Assembly (NCBI RefSeq): GCF_001655055.1
Contig: NZ_LXEW01000035.1
Span: 89,909 to 153,908 of the forward strand
Direction: 5' to 3'
Length of the DNA: 64,000 bases
DNA from: Providencia heimbachae ATCC 35613
Lineage (GTDB): Bacteria; Pseudomonadota; Gammaproteobacteria; Enterobacterales; Enterobacteriaceae
Every line of letters begins with the position of its first letter. Within the stretch, counting starts at the first letter, position 1. The position numbers and the translations under genes were made by a program. The notes under the pieces were generated by a model, which did not search any database, was not told the origin of the DNA, and worked only from the letters and a program-made list of their open reading frames with translations. Shown here in pieces: positions 19,007 to 28,412 of the stretch.

Positions 19007-20521
19007 ATGCAGGGCTTGAAAGTTCGGTATATCATCAGTGTTGTTGTATTGTCAGTGGCTGGCTTTGCCAGTGCTGAACCATTACAACCTGATCCAGCAT
19101 GGCAGCAAGGAAAGCTAGAAAATGGCTTTAGCTGGCAATTATTACAAACACCACAGCGCCCGAATGACCGCGTTCAACTCAGATTAGCAATCAAAACTGG
19201 CTCACTATCAGAAAAAGCGAGTGAAAAGGGCTACAGTTATTTGATCCCTAAAATGGCGTTGTATCATCAAACAGATGCATTTCCTGCTGCGGTTTTACAA
19301 GATTTTTGGCGTCAGGCAACCGATCCTGATATGCCAATTCCCCCCGCTGTGGTTTCTTACGATTACACGCTTTACAGTTTAAGTTTACCTAACAATAAAC
19401 CAGAGTTAGTCAAACAAGCGCTAACTTGGCTTGCAACCTCTGTTGCAGGTGCGACGTATACAGAAACTGCATTACATAACGGGCTGACTATTCAAAATCT
19501 TCCAGTGGCAACATTACCTCTTGATGCAAGCGACCCTGTCTGGCGTGCTCGTTTGAAAGGCTCTGCCATGATGGGTTATGACCCCGGACAAAAACCAAAT
19601 GACGATATTTCCCTAGAGAACGTCCAGTCTTTTTATCAAAAATGGTATACGCCGGATGTCATGACGCTATATGTGGCAGGTCATGTTGATTCACGGATGT
19701 TATCAGACAGTATTTCTCAGACTTTTTCTTCATTAGAAGGTAAGCGTTCAGAGCCTGTGTCTGTGGCGGTATTGTCTGCAGTAAAACCTCAGTCGATTGA
19801 TATTTTGCAAGATCAACAAACCAAAGACACACTGTCTTTAATTTGGGATATTGATTGGCTGCCGATTAACGACTCTAATGTGTTATTGCGTTATTGGGGA
19901 AGCGATCTCGCCCGTGAAGCAGTCTACCGTTCTTTGCAAAAGGCATTTAACCAAAAATTTAGCCAAGACGAAGTGATGACCGGCTTAGATTGTCGAGTGC
20001 AGTATCAGAAAGCCAGTTGTACTCTAACTGTTTCAGCTTCACCTGAAAAAATGGCAGCGGTAACTGATGTTGTGATGAATGAGCTAGTGACAATTAACCA
20101 AAATGGTATTGCACCTGAGTTGTTTGATGACATGCTCAAAGAAAAGCAGATCCAGCTTTCACAACTGTTCGCTGCATATGCGCGTACCAGTACAGATGTA
20201 TTGATTAGTCAGCGTTTGATATCGCAGCAAAATGGTGTTGTTGATATCGCGCCAGAGCAATATCAACGCCTAAGACAAACATTCTTGGCATCGCAAAACC
20301 TTGAACAAGTGAATATGGACGTGAGACGTTTACTTTCTCAAGAGGCCGCTTTTGTTTTAGCTCAGCCGAAAGAAAAGCAAACAATGGATGCCGAGCAAAT
20401 TCGTCAGAAATTTAGCAAAGCATTGTGGCCACAATCACAGGCAGCACTACCTGCTGAAACAGGTGTTTTGACGAAAGAACAAGATACTTCAATTAAACTG
20501 AGTGCGCCAGACGCCAAATGA
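19007..20521 (+). CDS. yhjJ: YhjJ, M16-family zinc peptidase-like protein without the zinc motif
   Basis: The ATG at 19007 is chosen over an upstream GTG because MQG is the E. coli YhjJ N-terminus, a signal peptide follows (cleavage near SAE), and AGGGG lies 5 bp upstream. The 504-aa product (E. coli 498) starts its mature part with LQPDPAWQQGKLENGFSWQ, as in YhjJ, and continues through the two M16 lobes (YQKWYTPDVMTLYVAGHVD). Active M16 peptidases need an HxxEH zinc site. Here the equivalent is GYSYLIPKMAL, with neither histidine nor glutamate, so it should be catalytically dead, as in E. coli YhjJ. The role is unknown, probably a periplasmic scaffold. Confidence 0.88.
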   Translation: MQGLKVRYIISVVVLSVAGFASAEPLQPDPAWQQGKLENGFSWQLLQTPQRPNDRVQLRLAIKTGSLSEKASEKGYSYLIPKMALYHQTDAFPAAVLQDFWRQATDPDMPIPPAVVSYDYTLYSLSLPNNKPELVKQALTWLATSVAGATYTETALHNGLTIQNLPVATLPLDASDPVWRARLKGSAMMGYDPGQKPNDDISLENVQSFYQKWYTPDVMTLYVAGHVDSRMLSDSISQTFSSLEGKRSEPVSVAVLSAVKPQSIDILQDQQTKDTLSLIWDIDWLPINDSNVLLRYWGSDLAREAVYRSLQKAFNQKFSQDEVMTGLDCRVQYQKASCTLTVSASPEKMAAVTDVVMNELVTINQNGIAPELFDDMLKEKQIQLSQLFAAYARTSTDVLISQRLISQQNGVVDIAPEQYQRLRQTFLASQNLEQVNMDVRRLLSQEAAFVLAQPKEKQTMDAEQIRQKFSKALWPQSQAALPAETGVLTKEQDTSIKLSAPDAK

Positions 20522-20529
20522 TACAATAA

Positions 20530-20557
20530 ATTAGCCCCTAATATTTCAGGGGCTAAT
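20530..20557. terminator. Shared terminator between yhjJ and the serine hydrolase gene
   Basis: A perfect 10-bp stem ATTAGCCCCT/AGGGGCTAAT (20530-20539 with 20548-20557) lies between convergent genes only 39 bp apart. It probably works in both directions. Confidence 0.75.
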
Positions 20558-20560
20558 TAT

Positions 20561-21592
20561 TTATGTCAGCAATACTTCAATTGTTTTAATCAAGGTTTCC
20601 CTAGATTCTCGATTATCCACAAATCCAGCCACACTGATTTTAGCTTCAGGGGCATAGTATGCTACAGACCCCCAGAAACCTAAGTGAGAGTAAAGGGTAA
20701 CGCCATTGATTTTACTCGCCATAATACCTAAACGATAGGCTTCTGCCCCATGATGGGAACCGATACTTAGCATAGTGTCTAAAGTCTCAGTGGCGGAGAA
20801 GATATTGCCATTAAACAGTGCCTCAAAGAACAGTGCCATTTGTTTTGAAGACATAATTAAGCCACCACCACCGTATGTGTCCATTGATGCATGAATATGA
20901 GTACCTTCTACCTTCCCTAAATACTGACGAGCCCGAGGTGTTTCCGCTATGGGCGGCTCTAAATATTCCCAATAAGCACTTTTCAGTCCAATTTCATTGA
21001 ATTTTAATAGCTCTCTAACGGCGATACCAAGGGATTGCTTTGTCACATTTTCAATAATATCACCCAATAAAATATACCCGGTATCAGAATAAATAAATGA
21101 CTCTGAAGGTGGAATTAATGGAAATTGCTTGTGGTTATACAGTTCTATTTGTTCTAAGCGGCTCCATTCATAGTCGGGACGCTTTAGGACTTCTTTGAGG
21201 TAATCTGCATCTGCATGGTCATATAAGCCGCTACTGTGATTGAGTAAGTGCCTAATGGTTATCGCGTTAGTGTCATAACGTGGACTAAGTAGTTGATTGT
21301 AATTTGCGGAAATATAAGACGAAATACTGTCATCAATGGACAGTTTTCCCTGCTCGGCTAAGCGTAAAATAGCCGCTGCTGTAAAGGTTTTTGTATTGCT
21401 GGCTATACGTAATGGGGTATCGACAGTTAAAGCATGTCCGGCAAGGTCACTGCCCCTTGCACAGAATGTGGTAACGCTATCTTTGGCTTGATTGTGACAA
21501 TAAAGTACGACGCCGCAGGTTAAGGATTCAAGTTGTGATATTGGCATTTTTATGACCGTTTTATTATAGATTGAATACAACCACTTAATCAT
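20561..21592 (-). CDS. Class C beta-lactamase-like serine hydrolase
   Basis: The 343-aa protein belongs to the beta-lactamase/D-alanyl-D-alanine carboxypeptidase-like hydrolases (Pfam Beta-lactamase). The nucleophile motif SxxK is S65-NT-K68 in IASNTKTFTAAAI. The second motif is Y168-S-D rather than the usual Y-x-N, and the third reads HLG in SHLGFWGS. HLLNHSSGLYDH is another family signature. No signal peptide is evident, so it may be cytosolic; the substrate cannot be inferred. Two starts are possible, this one and ATG 45 bp downstream (MPISQLE); neither has a clear ribosome binding site. It is unlikely to be a true AmpC. Confidence 0.8.
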   Translation of the reverse strand: MIKWLYSIYNKTVIKMPISQLESLTCGVVLYCHNQAKDSVTTFCARGSDLAGHALTVDTPLRIASNTKTFTAAAILRLAEQGKLSIDDSISSYISANYNQLLSPRYDTNAITIRHLLNHSSGLYDHADADYLKEVLKRPDYEWSRLEQIELYNHKQFPLIPPSESFIYSDTGYILLGDIIENVTKQSLGIAVRELLKFNEIGLKSAYWEYLEPPIAETPRARQYLGKVEGTHIHASMDTYGGGGLIMSSKQMALFFEALFNGNIFSATETLDTMLSIGSHHGAEAYRLGIMASKINGVTLYSHLGFWGSVAYYAPEAKISVAGFVDNRESRETLIKTIEVLLT

Positions 21593-21719
21593 TTTTATCG
21601 TAATTAATAAACACTTTAAATGGGCTAAAGGTGGGAACTTTATAATTATGTGAATATAATGTTATTTTTAATATAAAAATGATAGCGGTGTTTTGTCGTA
21701 TGGCGATAAAGGAAAGATA

Positions 21720-22781
21720 ATGAACAACTCTGAGATATTGTTACATCGATTAGGTTTGCGTTATCCAATCATTCAGGCACCAATGGCGGGAGTTTCAACA
21801 CCCGCATTAGCAGCGGCAGTGAGTGACGCTGGTGGTTTAGGTTCACTCGGGTTAGGTGCAAGCTCTGTTGAGCAAGCTAAAGCAATGATTGCTGCAACCC
21901 AAGCGCTAACGAATAAGCCTTTTAATGTGAATCTATTCTGCCACTTAGCGCCAAAGCGTAATATTACGAATGAGCAAGCTTGGATTGATTATCTTGCACC
22001 ACAGTTTGCTGAATTTAAAACCACACCACCGAAAAAACTTCATGAAATTTATCAGACATTTATAGATAATCCTGAAATGTTGGCGTTGCTGCTTGAAATG
22101 AAACCAGCAGTCGTCAGTTTTCATTTCAATGTGCCATCCTCTGAGGTTGTTAGCCAATTAAAACAGAAAGGGATTTATACCATGGCAACCGCAACCAACT
22201 TGCAAGAGGTGAGATTAATAGAGCAAGCTGGGATAGAGGCTATTATTGCACAAGGTATTGAAGCCGGTGGTCATCGAGGCATGTTTGACGTAAAAGTGAA
22301 AGATGATGAGCTAAGCACTGATGAACTTGTGGTGTTATTTTCACGGCATAGCGAATTACCGATTATTGCCGCGGGTGGCATAATGACAGGGCATGATATT
22401 CAATCGGTAATGAAACAAGGGGCTGTAGCGGCGCAACTAGGTACAGCGTTTATTTTGTGTCCAGAATCATCAGCCAATGAGGGATATCGACATAAATTAA
22501 AGCACCAAATTATCGATAATACCGCACTAACTTCAGCCATTTCTGGACGTCCAGCTAGGGGGATCGTTAACACTTTTATCTGTCTTGGGCAGCGATATGA
22601 TATAGGGAAATTACCTGATTACCCAATTGCTTATGATCTCGGTAAGCAGCTAAATGCAGCCACAACAAGGTTTGGTCGAGACGATTTCTCCGCCTATTGG
22701 GCAGGACAAAGTGTTACCCGAGTCCGTGAGATGACGGCAACAGCGTTAGTTGAAACATTAGTACAAGAGATGAAGGAATAG
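21720..22781 (+). CDS. NAD(P)H-dependent FMN oxidoreductase, nitronate monooxygenase-like
   Basis: The 353-aa product is a TIM-barrel flavoprotein of the 2-nitropropane dioxygenase/nitronate monooxygenase family. The N-terminal YPIIQAPMAGVSTPALAAAVS binds FMN, AQGIEAGGHRG carries the family's catalytic-loop histidine, and PIIAAGGIMTG and AAQLGTAFILCPES complete the phosphate site. Such enzymes detoxify propionate-3-nitronate or reduce quinones; which applies here is not decidable. The ATG at 21720 is preferred over a TTG 27 bp upstream because AAAGGAAAG lies just before it. It is monocistronic and converges on yhjD. Confidence 0.85.
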   Translation: MNNSEILLHRLGLRYPIIQAPMAGVSTPALAAAVSDAGGLGSLGLGASSVEQAKAMIAATQALTNKPFNVNLFCHLAPKRNITNEQAWIDYLAPQFAEFKTTPPKKLHEIYQTFIDNPEMLALLLEMKPAVVSFHFNVPSSEVVSQLKQKGIYTMATATNLQEVRLIEQAGIEAIIAQGIEAGGHRGMFDVKVKDDELSTDELVVLFSRHSELPIIAAGGIMTGHDIQSVMKQGAVAAQLGTAFILCPESSANEGYRHKLKHQIIDNTALTSAISGRPARGIVNTFICLGQRYDIGKLPDYPIAYDLGKQLNAATTRFGRDDFSAYWAGQSVTRVREMTATALVETLVQEMKE

Positions 22782-22799
22782 ATGTGTTGCAAAGAGTTG

Positions 22800-22825
22800 G
22801 GGGGATGAAATATGCATCATCCCCC
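22800..22825. terminator. Shared terminator between the nitronate monooxygenase-like gene and yhjD
   Basis: A perfect 9-bp G/C-rich stem GGGGGATGA/TCATCCCCC (22800-22808 with 22817-22825). It lies between two convergent genes 53 bp apart. Confidence 0.75.
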
Positions 22826-22834
22826 TTGAAATAT

Positions 22835-23827
22835 TTAAGACGTTAGAATTTCTTGCTGAGGTTCTTTTGGCTCATCAGTGGCAATCCAAGCGGCACAAAA
22901 AAGAGTTAATCGAGCAAAGAAATAGAAAAAAGCCATTAAGCCGATGACAGAACCAAATGCAGCGCCGGAAGGGGATGACGCCAAATTAGGTAAAATCCAT
23001 GTCATTATGGATTTAATAATTTCAAAGCCAATCGCCGCAAGTAACGTTCCTTTTAGCAACGATGTACGACGATGTTGCATGCGTGGAAGGATCCAAAAAA
23101 TCCATAAAAACAGTAAAAAATTAGCGGTAATGGAAATAGTGAGTCCAATTAGCGTCCAAACAGGTTTTAGCCATTCGATTCCCCCTAAGCCAATGAGACT
23201 GACAATGGTTGCTTGTGCAGAACCCGCAACTGAGGTCAACGTGATGGTAACAACGAGAGCAATGAGTAAGCCTATTAGCGCAAAAAAATCACGAATATAG
23301 CGAAAAATAATATTCTCGTGTTCATCTTCGTTGCGTTCCCAAACTGGGCGAGATTGCGCCAAAATAGCCAAGCGCAAGTTATTCACCCAATTGACTCCTG
23401 AATAAACAGCTAAGGCTAAACCGGTTAATCCAACAGTGGTGCGTTGACGGATAGCGGTATCAATCGTTCCTTCTAAGGTACCCGCAAGGGTTGGGTCGGT
23501 AATATTTGCGGAGATACCTCGAATAAGTTTCTCAAGTAATTCGGGATTACTGGCTAATACGAAACCGGCCGCGGCGAAACTAAACATCAATACCGGAATT
23601 AATGATAAAAATGAGAAATAGGTGATAGCTGCGCCAAACTGGTTTCCCATCCGGTCATTGAAACGTTGCGCGGTACGAATAATATGTGCAATAAATGGGA
23701 TAGCACAGACAAAATTAACCACTCGCATCGAGAAGGTGAGCGCTTTTTTACTGCCATCAATACTTTTATTGAGTGTCGCTTTCAGCTTGTTTGTTTCTTG
23801 TTGTTCTTCATCCGGCATATTCGACAT
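22835..23827 (-). CDS. yhjD: YhjD inner-membrane protein, YihY/BrkB family
   Basis: The 330-aa polytopic protein matches E. coli YhjD (337 aa) over most of its length: RFNDRMGNQFGAAITYFSFL, DTAIRQRTTVGLTGLALA, RYIRDFFALIGLLIALVV and the C-terminal PSGAAFGSVIGLMAFFYFFARL. The family is called BrkB/YihY or formerly RNase BN-like, a misnomer. Mutant alleles of E. coli yhjD suppress loss of lipid A Kdo glycosylation, which suggests a role near lipid A transport. About six membrane helices are predicted. The first 30 residues are charged and cytosolic. It stands alone between convergent terminators. Confidence 0.9.
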   Translation of the reverse strand: MSNMPDEEQQETNKLKATLNKSIDGSKKALTFSMRVVNFVCAIPFIAHIIRTAQRFNDRMGNQFGAAITYFSFLSLIPVLMFSFAAAGFVLASNPELLEKLIRGISANITDPTLAGTLEGTIDTAIRQRTTVGLTGLALAVYSGVNWVNNLRLAILAQSRPVWERNEDEHENIIFRYIRDFFALIGLLIALVVTITLTSVAGSAQATIVSLIGLGGIEWLKPVWTLIGLTISITANFLLFLWIFWILPRMQHRRTSLLKGTLLAAIGFEIIKSIMTWILPNLASSPSGAAFGSVIGLMAFFYFFARLTLFCAAWIATDEPKEPQQEILTS

Positions 23828-23916
23828 TCGTTCCCCTTTTTATACCACTTATCAAATTTACTGATTTTTCATCATGCTACATTTTTACCTTACTATAGCT
23901 TAAATTAGGGTATAAC

Positions 23917-23977
23917 TTCACCTCAATACCCATTTTTGTATTAAAAACGGGTATTAAAGTGTGACTTTTGAGGTGAA
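23917..23977. repeat. Nested inverted repeats between yqjC and yhjD
   Basis: An outer 10-bp inverted repeat (TTCACCTCAA at 23917-23926, TTGAGGTGAA at 23968-23977) encloses an inner one (AATACCC at 23925-23931, GGGTATT at 23949-23955). The two arms overlap by two bases, so only one can form at a time. It may be the yqjC terminator or a switchable leader of yhjD. Confidence 0.45.
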
Positions 23978-24020
23978 ATTAAGCGATTAATTAATCAGAA
24001 GAAAGTGCAATAATTGAGGA

Positions 24021-24425
24021 TTAAAGCGCCTCTTTATATGTTTTTAATTCAGCCTGTGCTTGGTTCAATTCTTCTTGAGCTTCCGCCAGTTTGCGTTCAC
24101 GTTTTGCTATTTTTTGGCTATCGTCGCCTTTTTGTTTTTCTTCTAACAATTCAGCTTCACGCTCTTTGACCTTCTCCATTTTTTCAGCCACTTCTTTTTG
24201 GCTATCACGATAGAGGGACTCAGGCGTACAATAGGCATTTACGTTATCAAGCGCTCGTTGTAGGCCATTCATTTGATGGCTATTACCGTGCGCTTTCGCA
24301 TACTCAATTTGTTTTTCAATTTTCTGCTTTTTGATGTCACAACCATTTTGTGGTTGAGCAGCCATTGCGGATGCGCTAGCGAAGAATGCAATTGATGCTG
24401 CAGTTATAATGACGAGTTTTTTCAT
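24021..24425 (-). CDS. yqjC: YqjC-like periplasmic DUF1090 protein
   Basis: The 134-aa product begins with a signal peptide cleaved after AMA (about residue 22). The mature protein is almost entirely charged helix: IEKQIEYAKAHGNSHQMNGLQRAL, then KEVAEKMEKVKEREAELLEEK, then KGDDSQKIAKRERKLAEAQEEL. These match E. coli YqjC (122 aa) and define DUF1090. Two cysteines (CDIKKQ and AYCTPES) are conserved and could form a disulfide. The function is unknown; the coiled-coil shape suggests a structural or binding role. It is divergent from rlmJ. Confidence 0.85.
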   Translation of the reverse strand: MKKLVIITAASIAFFASASAMAAQPQNGCDIKKQKIEKQIEYAKAHGNSHQMNGLQRALDNVNAYCTPESLYRDSQKEVAEKMEKVKEREAELLEEKQKGDDSQKIAKRERKLAEAQEELNQAQAELKTYKEAL

Positions 24426-24636
24426 GATTTGCCTCTGGTTATCTTGAAATTTGAGTTTAGGATAGCGTTAAGTTTTCTTTAAGTCATGTAAATTTTGCAA
24501 TTAGCTGAGTTATGACAATTCTGTTTAAATTTCGCTATAATGGCGCGAAAGAATTAATTCGGTCTATTTTTTATTCATCTTTGATAGTAGTCATATTACT
24601 GGCTAGTGTTGAATTTCCTCAGGAAATAAACGTTAC

Positions 24637-25479
24637 ATGTTAAGTTATCGTCACAGCTTTCACGCAGGCAACCATGCAGATGTGCTAAAACACACCGTAC
24701 AAAGTCTGATTATTGAATCTCTTAAAGAGAAAGAAAAACCATTTCTGTATTTGGATACTCACGCAGGTGCCGGGCGTTACCAGCTAACGGGTGAACATGC
24801 AGAAAAAACAGGTGAATATCTACAAGGGATTGCACGTATTTGGGAGCAGCCTGACTTACCTGAAGAATTGCTACCTTATATGAATATTGTTCGTCGTATG
24901 AATGAAAATGGGCGACTACGCCATTACCCTGGCTCGCCATTATTGGCGAAATACCTACTGCGTGAAGACGATAAACTGGTATTAACTGAATTGCATTCAA
25001 GCGATTACCCGTTATTACGTGCTGAATTTTCACGTGATAGACGTACCCAAGTCTCTAAAGAAGATGGCTATCAACAATTGAAGTCGAAGTTACCACCTTA
25101 TAGCCGCCGTGGTTTTATGCTGATGGATCCACCTTATGAGATGAAATCTGATTATGAGGCGGTAATTAAAGCAACCGTTGAGGGCTATAAACGTTTCTCA
25201 ACAGGTACCTATGCTATATGGTACCCCGTTGTATTACGCCAGCAAATTAAACGTATGGTGAATCAATTAGAAGCTACGGGGATCCGTCGAATTTTACAAA
25301 TTGAACTCGCGGTACGCCCTGATAGCGATCAGCGTGGCATGACAGCATCAGGTATGATTGTCATCAATCCACCTTGGAAGCTTGAGCAACAAATGAAAAA
25401 TGTACTGCCATGGTTACATAAAACACTGGTACCAGAAGGCACTGGACACACATTGGTTGAGTGGATCGTACCTGAATAA
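24637..25479 (+). CDS. rlmJ: 23S rRNA (adenine(2030)-N6)-methyltransferase
   Basis: RlmJ (formerly YhiR) methylates A2030 of 23S rRNA, using S-adenosylmethionine. The 280-aa product (E. coli 280) is close to identical at both ends. The N-terminus is MLSYRHSFHAGNHADVLKHT, the SAM-binding loop is YLDTHAGAGRY, and the catalytic DPPY tetrapeptide appears as MLMDPPYEMKSDY near residue 165. The C-terminus has MIVINPPWKLEQQ. gor follows on the same strand, as yhiR-gor do in E. coli; the gap here is 144 bp. Confidence 0.95.
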   Translation: MLSYRHSFHAGNHADVLKHTVQSLIIESLKEKEKPFLYLDTHAGAGRYQLTGEHAEKTGEYLQGIARIWEQPDLPEELLPYMNIVRRMNENGRLRHYPGSPLLAKYLLREDDKLVLTELHSSDYPLLRAEFSRDRRTQVSKEDGYQQLKSKLPPYSRRGFMLMDPPYEMKSDYEAVIKATVEGYKRFSTGTYAIWYPVVLRQQIKRMVNQLEATGIRRILQIELAVRPDSDQRGMTASGMIVINPPWKLEQQMKNVLPWLHKTLVPEGTGHTLVEWIVPE

Positions 25480-25623
25480 ATCGGTAATAATAGGAGTAAG
25501 CTATTATATTAATAGGTGCAATCTATCTTAAATGGCTATTTTTCGGTGTTCATTATAACGAGAGATAGCATAATAAGAGATGATCCACTGATTATTCATT
25601 CAATAAATGGGAATAACCAACTT

Positions 25624-26976
25624 ATGAGCAAACATTACGACTATATTGCAATTGGTGGCGGTAGCGGCGGTATTGCGTCCATGAACCGTGCAGCAATGTA
25701 TGGGCAAAAATGTGCCCTAATCGAAGCGAAAGCGTTAGGTGGAACTTGCGTGAATGTAGGGTGCGTGCCTAAAAAAGTGATGTGGCATGCAGCACAAATT
25801 TCTGAAGCGATCCGTGCTTATGGCCCAGATTATGGCTTCGACGCGACAATCAACCGTTTTGATTGGAAAAAGCTGATTGAAAGTCGCACTGCTTATATTG
25901 ACCGTATTCACCAATCCTACGATAGGGTTTTGGGCAATAATAAGGTTGATGTGATCAGTGGTTTTGCTCGTTTTGTTGATGCCCATACGGTTGAAGTCAA
26001 TGGTGAAACCTATACCGCCGATCATATTCTGATCGCGACGGGTGGACGTCCTGTGATCCCGACGATCCCTGGCGCTGAATATGGTATTACCTCTGATGGT
26101 TTCTTTGAGCTGGACGATTTACCAAAACGTATTGCAGTCGTTGGCGCGGGTTATATTGCCGTTGAACTGGCGGGTGTTCTAAATGGCCTAGGCAGTGAAG
26201 CACATTTATTTGTGCGTAAACATGCCCCCCTGCGTTCTTTTGATCCCCTGATTGTGGAAACGCTGGTCGAAGTGATGAATGCCGAAGGTCCAAAACTTCA
26301 CACAGAATCAGTGCCAAAAGAAGTTGTGAAAAATGCCGATGGCTCACTGACGTTAAAATTGGAAAATGGCCAAGAACAAACGGTTGATGCATTGATTTGG
26401 GCTATCGGGCGTGAGCCAATGACTGATAACCTGAATATTGAAGCCGCTGGCGTTGAGCTGAATGAAAAAGGCTATATTAACGTTGATAAATTCCAAAATA
26501 CCAATGTGGCAGGTGTTTACGCCGTAGGTGATAACACCGGTGCGGTTGAGCTGACACCTGTTGCAGTTGCGGCTGGCCGTCGTTTATCTGAACGTTTATT
26601 TAATAATAAGCCCGATGAGTATTTGGACTACAGCAATATTCCTACCGTTGTGTTCTCCCACCCTCCAATTGGTACGGTAGGTTTGAGTGAACCAGAAGCG
26701 ATTGAAAAATATGGTGCTGACAAGGTTAAGTCATATAAATCATCATTTACCGCGATGTATACGGCGGTAACGTCTCATCGCCAGCCTTGCCGCATGAAAC
26801 TAGTTTGCGTAGGTGAAGATGAGAAAATTGTTGGTATTCATGGTATTGGTTTTGGTATGGATGAAATCCTACAAGGTTTTGCGGTGGCGCTTAAAATGGG
26901 GGCAACCAAGAAAGACTTCGATAATACCGTGGCAATTCACCCAACAGCAGCAGAAGAGTTTGTGACGATGCGTTAA
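25624..26976 (+). CDS. gor: Glutathione reductase
   Basis: Gor reduces glutathione disulfide with NADPH in the cytosol. The start is ATG 25624, because [16 protein letters not shown] is the E. coli N-terminus and gives the canonical 450 aa; the frame is open further upstream but not conserved. The FAD-binding GGGSGG, the redox pair Cys42/Cys47 in [13 protein letters not shown], the NADPH-binding [11 protein letters not shown] and the catalytic His439 in AIHPTAAEE are all present. The ribosome binding site is weak (GGGA about 11 bp away). It lies near GST and kefGB, all glutathione-linked. Confidence 0.96.
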   Translation: MSKHYDYIAIGGGSGGIASMNRAAMYGQKCALIEAKALGGTCVNVGCVPKKVMWHAAQISEAIRAYGPDYGFDATINRFDWKKLIESRTAYIDRIHQSYDRVLGNNKVDVISGFARFVDAHTVEVNGETYTADHILIATGGRPVIPTIPGAEYGITSDGFFELDDLPKRIAVVGAGYIAVELAGVLNGLGSEAHLFVRKHAPLRSFDPLIVETLVEVMNAEGPKLHTESVPKEVVKNADGSLTLKLENGQEQTVDALIWAIGREPMTDNLNIEAAGVELNEKGYINVDKFQNTNVAGVYAVGDNTGAVELTPVAVAAGRRLSERLFNNKPDEYLDYSNIPTVVFSHPPIGTVGLSEPEAIEKYGADKVKSYKSSFTAMYTAVTSHRQPCRMKLVCVGEDEKIVGIHGIGFGMDEILQGFAVALKMGATKKDFDNTVAIHPTAAEEFVTMR

Positions 26977-27008
26977 GCAGAGCGATAACTTTTAAGAACA
27001 AAATCAAC

Positions 27009-27038
27009 GGCGAATGCGAAAATGCATTCGCCTTTTTT
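27009..27038 (+). terminator. Terminator of gor
   Basis: A perfect 9-bp stem GGCGAATGC/GCATTCGCC (27009-27017 with 27024-27032) followed by six T. The GST gene converges from the other side. Confidence 0.9.
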
Positions 27039-27049
27039 ATACAATAAGG

Positions 27050-27649
27050 TTAACTATTCAGCAATGCAGCAATTTCAGAGTTAGAAGACAAGCTGTTGAG
27101 ATAGGTTTTCATGACTGGCGTGGCTTTCATGATGTTATATTTAACTAAAAACATAATAAAAGCACCGACATATACATCTACTGCGGTCATTTTTTCCCCA
27201 CAGATAAAGGGTTTTGCATTCGCTAGACCCGTTTCTAAGCAAGCAAAAGCACGCTCAAAAGAACCAAAACCGGATGATTTTTGTTGTTCTTCATCTAAGG
27301 TTATATCCAGATTTTGAATGGTAAACGCAGACTCAATAGGCCCTGCTGTAAAAAAGAACCAGCGATAATACGCTGCACGCTCAGGGCTATTTAGTGCTGG
27401 AGCAAAGCCTTTCTCAATGAATTTATCAGCCAAATACATACATATCGCCGAAGTTTCAGTGACAACCACATCACCATCGACTAAAGCCGGTACTTTTGCC
27501 ATTGGATTAATCGCAAGATATTCCGGGGTATGCATATCTGCCCCGTAAGCTAATTCAATGCGTTTATAGGGTACAGCTAAAATTTTTAATAGCAGGTCGA
27601 CAGTATTACCACGTGACATTGAATTAGTAAAAAGGACAAGCTCGCTCAT
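27050..27649 (-). CDS. Glutathione S-transferase family protein
   Basis: The 199-aa product has a thioredoxin-like N-terminal domain: LVLFTNSMSRGNTVDLLLKIL in place of the usual catalytic-start strand, NPMAKVPALVDGD with the cis-proline, and TETSAICMYLADKF with the glutathione-binding ES/TS pair. An all-helical C-terminal domain has KPFICGEKMTAVDVYVGAFI, the usual N-capping box. Its substrate is not predictable. The start follows AAGGG. It is the last of four genes in the same orientation (mobA, mobB, WYL regulator, GST) with short gaps and may depend on the regulator 50 bp upstream. Confidence 0.85.
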   Translation of the reverse strand: MSELVLFTNSMSRGNTVDLLLKILAVPYKRIELAYGADMHTPEYLAINPMAKVPALVDGDVVVTETSAICMYLADKFIEKGFAPALNSPERAAYYRWFFFTAGPIESAFTIQNLDITLDEEQQKSSGFGSFERAFACLETGLANAKPFICGEKMTAVDVYVGAFIMFLVKYNIMKATPVMKTYLNSLSSNSEIAALLNS

Positions 27650-27699
27650 GGTTTATTCCCTTATATGAAGTTGAATACTGACTATAAGGGAATAGAGTG

Positions 27700-28398
27700 T
27701 CAGAAATTGTCAGGAGAGACGCACAATACCTCTTTTTGCCATCGCGCTAATAAATAATTTTTAGGATAAGGTAATGTATCAGTGAGGACTTGGTAAGATT
27801 GAATTCGGTCGAGCCGAAAATGGCGATAACTTTGGCGCAATTCACACCAAGCCGCTAAAACTTGGCTTTCTTTCATATAACCGATAGCAATCGGCCAAAT
27901 TATCCGGCTACTGGGTTGGTTTTGTCCATCCAAATAAGTTATGTCTGCTTTGCGCTCTTCACGTAAGCTGAGTCGTAAATCTTTAGCGATAGCATCATTA
28001 ATAAGTGTGAAATGAGTGGTTGGGGCGAATAAGGTATTATCACTTAGGATTTTCTGCGATTTACTCGTCACTATCGAATTTATTTTATTAATTGCCCGTA
28101 ATGCGGACTTTTTTAATTCTTCATCTGCATTACTTTTTACCCACCGTAAACCCAGAATTAATGCTTCAAGCTCATTGTCATCAAACATTAAAGGTGGCAG
28201 TAATAACCCGGTTTTTAATTGGTAGCCAATACCCGCTTCACCTATGATTTCAGCACCTTGATGACGTAATGATTCAATATCACGGTAGATTGACCTCACA
28301 CTAACCTGTAATTGTGACGCAAGTGCATTTGCCGTGATGGGATAACGGTTCTCTTTTAATATTTGTAATAGCGTTAATAAACGCTGGGTGCGTGTCAT
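27700..28398 (-). CDS. YafY-type HTH/WYL transcriptional regulator
   Basis: The 232-aa protein has a DeoR-like winged helix (HTH_11) at residues 1-60: RTQRLLTLLQILKENRYPIT, then LASQLQVSVRSIYRDIESLR. A WYL domain follows at about 135-205 (ITYLDGQNQPSSRIIWPIAIGYM, QVLAAWCELRQSYRHFRLDRI). WYL regulators sense ligands, in some cases nucleotides or DNA, and control stress or defence genes. The gene ends 50 bp before the GST gene, so GST is its most obvious target, but no operator was identified. It begins 14 bp after mobB. Confidence 0.85.
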   Translation of the reverse strand: MTRTQRLLTLLQILKENRYPITANALASQLQVSVRSIYRDIESLRHQGAEIIGEAGIGYQLKTGLLLPPLMFDDNELEALILGLRWVKSNADEELKKSALRAINKINSIVTSKSQKILSDNTLFAPTTHFTLINDAIAKDLRLSLREERKADITYLDGQNQPSSRIIWPIAIGYMKESQVLAAWCELRQSYRHFRLDRIQSYQVLTDTLPYPKNYLLARWQKEVLCVSPDNF

Positions 28399-28412
28399 GG
28401 CTTATCTACTTA

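Noticed and set aside
20561..21592. A chromosomal AmpC beta-lactamase
   Set aside because: The SxxK motif is present, but the Y-x-N motif reads Y-S-D, the third motif is HLG, there is no signal peptide and no adjacent ampR; a general serine hydrolase is more likely.
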